37,745 nucleotides of DNA from RGIG4576 sp964536025 (GTDB lineage: Bacteria; Bacteroidota; Bacteroidia; Bacteroidales; Muribaculaceae), in contig CAZHXA010000022.1 of assembly GCA_964536025.1 (NCBI GenBank), positions 1-37,745 on the forward strand, in the 5' to 3' direction. The position numbers and the translations under genes were made by a program. The notes beneath the pieces are model-generated. The model did no database searches. It was not told the origin of the DNA and worked only from the letters and a program-made list of their open reading frames with translations. Numbering within the stretch: position 1 is the stretch's first letter; each line of letters opens with the position of its first letter. This document shows positions 32,222 through 37,745 of this stretch, one piece after another.

Positions 32222-33503
32222 GTTGTTAATTTTAGGTGCGACCTATCATGAAATAGATATTATTAAGTGTGCTCATAGTAAGGGCATATATGTAATCGTA
32301 ACTGATAATAACATAGATTGGTCTAAAAGCCCGGCTAAATATGTGGCTGATGAAGCGTGGGATATAAGTTGGAGTGATATTGATACGCTGGTATTGAAGT
32401 GCCAAGAGGTGAACATTAATGGTGTTATTGCAGGATTTAGTGAATTTAGAGTGGAGAATATGATAAAACTATGCGTAAAGCTCGGTCTCCCTTGTACCTT
32501 ATCTATGGAACAATTAGATATAACACGTGATAAAATTAAGTTTAAACACCTCTGTGCTGAGTATGGAATTCAAGGAGTCCCAGAATATCAATATAGTGAT
32601 AGAATAGACTTTCCTGTAATTATAAAACCCGTAGACCGAGCAGGATCCATAGGTATTAATGTAGCCCATAATGAGGAAGAATTTGAAGAATATTACAAGA
32701 TAGCTTATGATTTATCGCCTTCAAAGAATGTAATTATAGAAGACTTTGTAAATGACGGCATTAAGGTAGATTTCTATTACTATGTTAAAGATAATGAAGT
32801 CTATCTATTGGGTACAAGCGATACTGTTATGTGCGAGGGAGAGTTGGGTGCACCAATACTTCAAAAGGCATGGGTATTTCCATCACGATATGAGAAGTTA
32901 TATATATTGGAAGAAAATGAAAAAATTAGGAAGATGTTGTTAGGCATTGAAATCCACAATGGATATGCTACAATGTCAGCTTTTTATCGGAATGGAAAAT
33001 TCTATTTCTTTGAAGCAGGGTTTAGATTGAGTGGCGAGTTATCATATAATTATTACAAACATATTTCTGGTATTAATTATATAGACACTCTATTAGATTA
33101 TTCTCTCGGAATTTCAAATAATGACAAATACGAAGACTATTATAGTATAAATAAAAGAACGAAATCCGTAATTCTAAATTATTTTGGAATTAATGGTCTT
33201 ATCGAGAAAATAATTAAACCAGAAAACCTTATTACAGACTCATATAACGTTATCGCCGATTACTATGTTAAAACAGGGGATTGCATAGATAATAAAACGA
33301 ATGTATTTAAGAAAGTTGCAATGCTCACTATATTTTCAGATAATGACATTGTGCTAGAAGATACTATCAGATACATTAACTCAAATGTAAAGATCTTGGA
33401 TGGTAATGGCATAGACTTAATTTATGAAAGAGTAAATGAAAAGACATTAGGATTATCTTATGATATTGATGCAAAATATTCAGAAAGAAGAAACCGCTTT
33501 TAA
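32214..33503 (+). CDS. ATP-grasp ligase-like enzyme 2
   Basis: A 429-residue protein related to, but well diverged from, ATP-grasp enzyme 1. It begins 'DKLLILGATYHEIDIIKCA' and has 'TRDKIKFKHLCAEYGI', Lys138 in 'VIIKPVDRAGSIGI', 'VIIEDFV', and Glu267 in 'FFEAGFRLSGELSY'. Where enzyme 1 has the metal-binding Asn (Glu+8), this one has Glu275. The C-terminal 110 residues differ from enzyme 1 and may define the substrate. It overlaps the PLP-like gene by 8 bases; the flippase starts 5 bases after it. It probably catalyses a second ligation, or the formation of an activated acid, in the same pathway. Confidence 0.83.
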   Translation: MDKLLILGATYHEIDIIKCAHSKGIYVIVTDNNIDWSKSPAKYVADEAWDISWSDIDTLVLKCQEVNINGVIAGFSEFRVENMIKLCVKLGLPCTLSMEQLDITRDKIKFKHLCAEYGIQGVPEYQYSDRIDFPVIIKPVDRAGSIGINVAHNEEEFEEYYKIAYDLSPSKNVIIEDFVNDGIKVDFYYYVKDNEVYLLGTSDTVMCEGELGAPILQKAWVFPSRYEKLYILEENEKIRKMLLGIEIHNGYATMSAFYRNGKFYFFEAGFRLSGELSYNYYKHISGINYIDTLLDYSLGISNNDKYEDYYSINKRTKSVILNYFGINGLIEKIIKPENLITDSYNVIADYYVKTGDCIDNKTNVFKKVAMLTIFSDNDIVLEDTIRYINSNVKILDGNGIDLIYERVNEKTLGLSYDIDAKYSERRNRF

Positions 33504-33508
33504 TTTAT

Positions 33509-34975
33509 ATGTCTCATTCATCGCTTAGATATAAAACCATCAAGGGCGTAGGCTGGAGTGCCGCTGATGCTTTCTTGGGGCAAGGTATTACATTTCTTGT
33601 AGGTCTTGTCTTAGCACGTATATTATCGCCAGATGAGTACGGTTTGATAGGTATATGTCTTATATTCACAACTGTGCTTAACGGTGTGGTAGATAGTGGA
33701 TTCAGCAGTTCACTAATAAGAAAAAATGATGCTAACAACGATGACTATAACACGATGTTTATTACGAATCTAATTATTAGCATCGTGTTGTATGTTGGTC
33801 TTTATTTTGCATCACCCTTAATATCAACTTTCTTCGATAGAACAGAACTGACACCACTGGTTAGAATATTGGGTATAGTACTTATTATCAATGCACTATC
33901 GATTACTCAAAATACCATCCTTACCAAGATGATCGACTTCAAGACCAAGACTAAAGTATCTTTTATATCTGCTACAATAAGTGGTGTTGTAGGTATAGTT
34001 ATGGCATATGCGGGAATGGGCGTGTGGGCATTGATATCGCAAGTACTCACTAAGCAATTGCTATATACTATTTGCTTATGGATATTCAATCGTTGGAGGC
34101 CAGATTTCACATTCAGCCGAGAGAGTTTCCGGTATATGTGGGGATTTGGCTCAAAAATGATGTTAAGCGGATTGCTTGATAATATATGGAAGCAATTATA
34201 TCAGGTTGTTGTCGGTAAATTTTACAGTCCGTCAACACTTGGTCAATACTCTCGCAGTAAAGAATATGCCAATATATTCTCAGCCAACCTCACATCTATC
34301 GTACAACGCGTAAGCTATCCGGCACTGGCAGAGATTCAAGACGACAAGTCACATATGGTAGCTGTATATCGCAAAGTGATAAAGGTAACCATGTTCGTAA
34401 CGTGTGTGTGTATGATTTCGATAGGTGCAGTAGCAGAACCACTAATATACTGTCTGATAGGTCCTAAATGGCATGAGGCTGCTACATATCTACCATTGAT
34501 TTGTCTCACAATGTCGCTCTATCCGCTACATGCCATTAACCTCAATATGCTACAAATACAAGGACGTAGTGATATATTCTTGAATTTGGATATAGTAAAG
34601 AAGATAATTGGCATGGCACCTCTTGCCATGGGTATATTTATGAATATCTATTGGATGCTTATAGGTAGCATCATAATAGGTATTATATCTTTTTTCCTCA
34701 ATTCCTACTATACAGGTAAATGGCTCGGCTATAGTTCGTGGATGCAACTCAAAGATGTATTATCAAGTTATGGAATAGCATTTATAATTGCTCTATCTGT
34801 GTATTTTTTGAAATATATTTTCCTATCTTATTGGATAACACTTCCTATTCAGATAGTTGTAGGAATCGCAGTTTGCATAATCGTATGTGAAAAACTACAA
34901 CTTACAGAATACCTGGAAATAAAAAATATAATCCTATTGTCAGTAAACAAATATGGACGAAATACAAAGCAATAA
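33509..34975 (+). CDS. wzx: Oligosaccharide flippase (Wzx, MOP/PST family)
   Basis: Flips undecaprenyl-linked repeat units across the inner membrane for Wzy-type polymerisation. The 488-residue protein has about 12-14 predicted membrane segments, and the N-terminal 'TIKGVGWSAADAFLGQGIT' and 'VLARILSPDEYGLIG' of WzxC/PST-type flippases. It also has 'FSSSLIRKND' and the middle 'YSPSTLGQYSRSKEYANI'. Complete. Its end overlaps the next glycosyltransferase by 23 bases. Together with the EpsG-like polymerase at the right edge it points to a Wzx/Wzy-dependent polysaccharide. Confidence 0.93.
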   Translation: MSHSSLRYKTIKGVGWSAADAFLGQGITFLVGLVLARILSPDEYGLIGICLIFTTVLNGVVDSGFSSSLIRKNDANNDDYNTMFITNLIISIVLYVGLYFASPLISTFFDRTELTPLVRILGIVLIINALSITQNTILTKMIDFKTKTKVSFISATISGVVGIVMAYAGMGVWALISQVLTKQLLYTICLWIFNRWRPDFTFSRESFRYMWGFGSKMMLSGLLDNIWKQLYQVVVGKFYSPSTLGQYSRSKEYANIFSANLTSIVQRVSYPALAEIQDDKSHMVAVYRKVIKVTMFVTCVCMISIGAVAEPLIYCLIGPKWHEAATYLPLICLTMSLYPLHAINLNMLQIQGRSDIFLNLDIVKKIIGMAPLAMGIFMNIYWMLIGSIIIGIISFFLNSYYTGKWLGYSSWMQLKDVLSSYGIAFIIALSVYFLKYIFLSYWITLPIQIVVGIAVCIIVCEKLQLTEYLEIKNIILLSVNKYGRNTKQ

Positions 34976-35978
34976 TAATTTTTTGGTTGGTATACGATGC
35001 TACACATATAACCAATCTAAATATATAACCGATGCATTAAATGGTTTTGCTATGCAACAAACTACATTCCCATTTATCGCAATGATTGTAGATGATGCAT
35101 CAACAGATGGCGAACAAGATGTAATAAAAGCATATGTAGAGGAATATTTTGAACTTACGAATGAAAAGGTCGCATATAAAAAGGAGACTGACTATACTCA
35201 TATAACTTTTTCCCAACATAAAACAAATAAAAATTGTTATATAGTAGTTCTCTATCTTAAAGAAAACCTATACTCAAAGAATTTAGGGTACAAGAAGCTG
35301 GAATATTTGTCAGAATGGCGTGAGGGAAACAAGTATGAAGCTATCTGCGAAGGAGACGATTATTGGATAGATCCTCAAAAACTACAACGGCAAGTAGACT
35401 TTTTGGAGAATAATCATGAATATGGTATGTGCTATACGCAATGTCAATGCTTTCTTCAAGATAAGAACCTTTTAATGCCTAAACCTTTGGGTGGGCCACA
35501 TGAATCATTCGAGCAAATAATGAAAGATAACCCAATCCCAACTTTAACTGTATTAATGAGACTGGATCTCCAAAAAAAATACAATAGGGAAATAGAACCG
35601 TCAACGAAAGGTTGGTTAATGGGGGATTATCCTAATTGGATATGGTATTCACATGAAAGTAAAATTAAATTTCTTCCATATTGTACTAGCGTTTATAGAG
35701 TACTTTCAACTTCTGCAAGTCATTCGTTGGATGTTGAAAAGCTAATACAATTTTTAGCGAGTTCGATTGAAATCCGTAGTTTTTACGAACAATTATTTAA
35801 CATCCCCCGTGGTACCTATATTAATTCAAATTTTCTACTAAGAAAGAAATTGTACTTATACGCACGTCATCATAAATACCTTGAGTTTATGAAGATCCTA
35901 TCAAGCCATCCAAGACTTATACTAAATCTGAAAGTGATAGGATATATTAGATTTTTCTTTAGAAGAACTTTTAAGTAA
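34953..35978 (+). CDS. Family 2 glycosyltransferase
   Basis: A 341-residue GT-A enzyme with an N-terminal 'FLVGIRCYTYNQSKYITDAL', the DD motif in 'MIVDDASTDGEQDVI', and the metal- and acceptor-site motif 'AICEGDDYWIDPQKLQRQ'. It would transfer one sugar to the lipid-linked repeat unit at the inner face of the membrane; donor and acceptor cannot be told. No membrane segment is evident. It overlaps the wzx end by 23 bases and is the only intact glycosyltransferase in the visible part of the locus. Confidence 0.92.
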   Translation: MDEIQSNNNFLVGIRCYTYNQSKYITDALNGFAMQQTTFPFIAMIVDDASTDGEQDVIKAYVEEYFELTNEKVAYKKETDYTHITFSQHKTNKNCYIVVLYLKENLYSKNLGYKKLEYLSEWREGNKYEAICEGDDYWIDPQKLQRQVDFLENNHEYGMCYTQCQCFLQDKNLLMPKPLGGPHESFEQIMKDNPIPTLTVLMRLDLQKKYNREIEPSTKGWLMGDYPNWIWYSHESKIKFLPYCTSVYRVLSTSASHSLDVEKLIQFLASSIEIRSFYEQLFNIPRGTYINSNFLLRKKLYLYARHHKYLEFMKILSSHPRLILNLKVIGYIRFFFRRTFK

Positions 35979-35998
35979 TAATATAAATAGTAATATAA

Positions 35999-36368
35999 AT
36001 GGAACAACATAATGTCGTAGTATTACTTTCATCTTATAATGGAGAGGAATACATTAAAGATCAGATAGACAGCGTTCTTAATCAAAAAAAATATTGAGGT
36101 ACATTTAATTATAAGAGATGATGGTTCTGTTGACAATACAATAAAAATATTAAAACAATATGAGGAGCGTCCCAATTGCAAAGTAATATATGGAAAAAAT
36201 ATAGGAGCATGCTCTTCTTTTATGTGGTTAATCTCTAATGCACCAAAGGCAGAATACTATTCTTTTTGCGATCAGGATGATATATGGGATGATGTTAAAC
36301 TCATTACAGCAATCAAAATAATAAATAGCGGAAAATACCAACTATATACTGACTACTCTTTTAAATAA
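35999..36368 (+). pseudogene. Broken family 2 glycosyltransferase (frameshift at A8 and truncation)
   Basis: ATG 35999 opens a clear GT2 N-terminus ('VVVLLSSYNGEEYIKDQIDS'), but the frame ends at a TGA (36095-36097) after 32 codons. Removing one A from the A8 run at 36084-36091 restores it: 'IEVHLIIRDDGSVDNTIKIL', 'GKNIGACSSFMWLI' and the catalytic 'FCDQDDIWDDVKL' follow, to a TAA at 36366-36368. That gives about 122 residues, less than half of a normal GT2, so the 3' part is also missing. Either an inactivated gene, or a phase-variable or mis-sequenced homopolymer plus a deletion. Confidence 0.85.
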
Positions 36369-36387
36369 ATTTCAAACATTTTTTTAT

Positions 36388-36510
36388 ATGAAAATTATTT
36401 TGGCTGTGCCTAATACCCCAAAATACGGTTATGGTGCGTGGAGTAATAATCAGATGGCTCGTAGGCGTTGCTCATCGTGTGGTGTGGGATATGAGTTAGG
36501 TAAGTATTAA
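36388..36510 (+). other. Small open frame of unknown origin within the degraded stretch
   Basis: Forty codons starting 'MKIILAVPNTPKYGYGAWSN' with a CSSC motif in 'ARRRCSSCGVGYELG'. I do not recognise it. It does not continue the glycosyltransferase frame before it. It may be a fragment of a foreign element; coding status is doubtful. Confidence 0.2.
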
Positions 36511-36565
36511 TTCAACTGGGATACTTTTTGCTAATATTGTCTCAGTATGGCTAAAAACATCATGA

Positions 36566-36661
36566 TCCAGTCAAATAGTTATTAAATCAATATTATTTGT
36601 GGATTGGTTGTGGCAATTTCCTAAAAGAGTTATTAATAAATTAAAGAGCTTATTTAAATAA
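36566..36661 (+). pseudogene. Possible 3' remnant of a glycosyltransferase
   Basis: A frame without an ATG, preceded by a stop at 36563, reads 'ILFVDWLWQFPKRVINKLKS' and then LFK and TAA at 36659-36661, next to the start of the pyruvyl transferase gene. The basic, aromatic tail looks like the C-terminus of a GT2-type enzyme and could be the other end of the gene broken at 35999. The call rests on composition only. Confidence 0.35.
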
Positions 36662-37180
36662 ATGAAAAAGAAGAAAAGAGTTGGTATTATAACGATGCAT
36701 CGTCCTATTAGTTTTGGCTCATCTTTACAAGCTTATGCTCTGAAAAGAAAGGTACAGGATTTAGGTTGCGATTGCGAAATCATAGATTATCAATATCCAA
36801 ATAAACTTTATAAGATAAAGAACAATTCAATCAAGGCGTTTGTAAAGCTTATTGTTCATTATATGATGAATTTATTTATGGAAATGCCGTGTTTGATTGA
36901 GTATCTGAGATTTAAGAATTTTCGTAAAAACTATTTAAAACTTTCTGACTATTATGGGGATTCCGAGTCTTTAATTAATAATCCGCCAAAATATGGTATA
37001 TATTGTACCGGAAGCGACCAAGTGTGGAATACAAATTTTACAAAACTAGATCTTCTTTTATCTTGTCATTTGTAAAAGACGATATCTTATGCCTCAAGTT
37101 TTGCTGTTGATTATGTTGTAGAGGTGTGTATGTGTGATTTTAGAGACAATTCTCTTGCGTTTTTAAAAGATTCAATTTAA
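36662..37180 (+). pseudogene. Polysaccharide pyruvyl transferase family, interrupted and truncated
   Basis: The N-terminus 'RVGIITMHRPISFGSSLQAY' and 'YCTGSDQVWNTNFTKLD' are clear signs of the family that adds ketal-pyruvate to sugars. Translation stops at a TAA (37073-37075) after 137 codons. In the same frame the family sequence resumes directly with 'KTISYASSFAVDYVVEV' and runs to another TAA at 37178-37180. Just before the first stop, a +1 frame reads 'ILSFVKDD', which fits the family better, so a pair of opposite frameshifts is likely. Even joined, 172 codons are about half of the usual 350-400, so the gene is almost certainly inactive. Confidence 0.85.
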
Positions 37181-37191
37181 ATTAAAGTTTA

Positions 37192-37745
37192 ATGGATTTC
37201 TATATATTTTTATTTATATTTGTTATTGTATTATCTTTATTCTTTCCTAAGAACAAGTATATAGGTCTTTTAGTAGTCTTTATTCTTTGTTTCTTCTCAA
37301 TGTTTAGAGGTGAAAATGTTGGAACCGATACATCTGTTTATATGGATGTTTTTTATATGCAACGGACATATGAACATTCTATATATAGTAGTTTTAACTC
37401 ACGTAATAATATAGAATATATAACATATATTCTATATACTATAATTGTTGAATATCATCTTTCTCCTCGTTTAATAATAATATTTTTTTCTTTGCTGACA
37501 TTTTTCTTTTTATTTTTAGCTATAAAAAGAATGAAAATATCTTATTGCATAGGTCTTTTGATTTTTTTTATATTATTTTACTTCAGTTCGTTTAATATAG
37601 CACGTCAAATATGTTCTGCTGTAATAGTATTATATGCAATAACTTTTTTATTTGATGGCACATATAAGAAAATTTACTTTTTTGCATTTATATTGTTAGC
37701 TTCTTTAATACACGCATCGAGTTTATTATACTTGCCATTATATTT
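37192..37745 (+). CDS. EpsG/Wzy-like polysaccharide polymerase, 3' end outside the window
   Basis: ATG 37192 opens a frame that runs uninterrupted to the window edge (184 codons). The protein is very hydrophobic, with several membrane segments. It carries EpsG-family marks: 'FSMFRGENVGTDTSVYMDVF' after the first two segments, 'FSSFNIARQICSAVIVLYA', and 'LLASLIHASSLLYLPLY'. EpsG/Wzy proteins polymerise lipid-linked repeat units on the outer side of the inner membrane, which complements the Wzx at 33509. It begins 11 bases after the pyruvyl transferase remnant. Base composition is especially AT-rich. Confidence 0.85.
   Translation, partial: MDFYIFLFIFVIVLSLFFPKNKYIGLLVVFILCFFSMFRGENVGTDTSVYMDVFYMQRTYEHSIYSSFNSRNNIEYITYILYTIIVEYHLSPRLIIIFFSLLTFFFLFLAIKRMKISYCIGLLIFFILFYFSSFNIARQICSAVIVLYAITFLFDGTYKKIYFFAFILLASLIHASSLLYLPLY

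Overview
The window is a stretch of an AT-rich Bacteroidales-type chromosome (phylum Bacteroidota). The evidence is the family content (DUF4270, DUF6089 and probable DUF6242 proteins, OmpH/Skp paralogues, a UpxY antiterminator), lipoproteins with an acidic run after the lipobox cysteine, and several promoters of the Bacteroidota form TTTG-N20-TAnnTTTG. I cannot resolve the family; Muribaculaceae- or Prevotellaceae-like gut lineages would fit. No insertion sequence, CRISPR array or intact prophage is visible.

Bases 1-22300 are mostly conserved housekeeping and envelope genes. A 5'-truncated hypothetical gene faces a minus-strand prmC-recX-comF operon. Next comes an envelope-assembly run: surface lipoprotein, DUF6089 barrel protein, uppS, bamA, two skp-like chaperones, a small lipoprotein and a third skp-like gene, with clear hairpin terminators between units. 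A 590-bp gene-free stretch (10556-11146) carries a set of near-identical mini-hairpins. A minus-strand unit follows: a short GT5-type starch/glycogen synthase domain protein, a DUF4270 lipoprotein and tRNA-Thr(CGT). Then come ffh, folD, capA-like and nagA on the plus strand, and a four-gene unit of an ECF sigma factor, a one-TM protein (possible anti-sigma factor), a secreted protein and a barrel-like protein.

From tRNA-His (22319) rightward the window is a surface-polysaccharide locus. It starts with an 18-T tract, a promoter with a long leader and upxY, with no upxZ after it. Then come ugd and rmlACDB (UDP-glucuronate and dTDP-rhamnose supply, with dTDP-4-keto-6-deoxyglucose as branch point), a hexapeptide acyltransferase, a VioA-like sugar aminotransferase, and an unusual translationally coupled cassette of ATP-grasp enzyme, divergent PLP aminotransferase-like protein and second ATP-grasp enzyme. 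The Wzx flippase and a GT2 glycosyltransferase follow. The right end is degraded: a frameshifted and truncated GT2, a stretch I cannot explain, a polysaccharide pyruvyl transferase with an internal stop, and an EpsG/Wzy-like polymerase that runs off the window.

The most interesting part is the ATP-grasp/PLP/ATP-grasp cassette next to a 4-amino-sugar aminotransferase and acyltransferase. By inference it is a candidate pathway for putting an amino-acid or similar amide-linked group on a capsular amino sugar. The concentration of broken reading frames in the same locus (acyltransferase N-terminus, GT2, pyruvyl transferase) also deserves a look.
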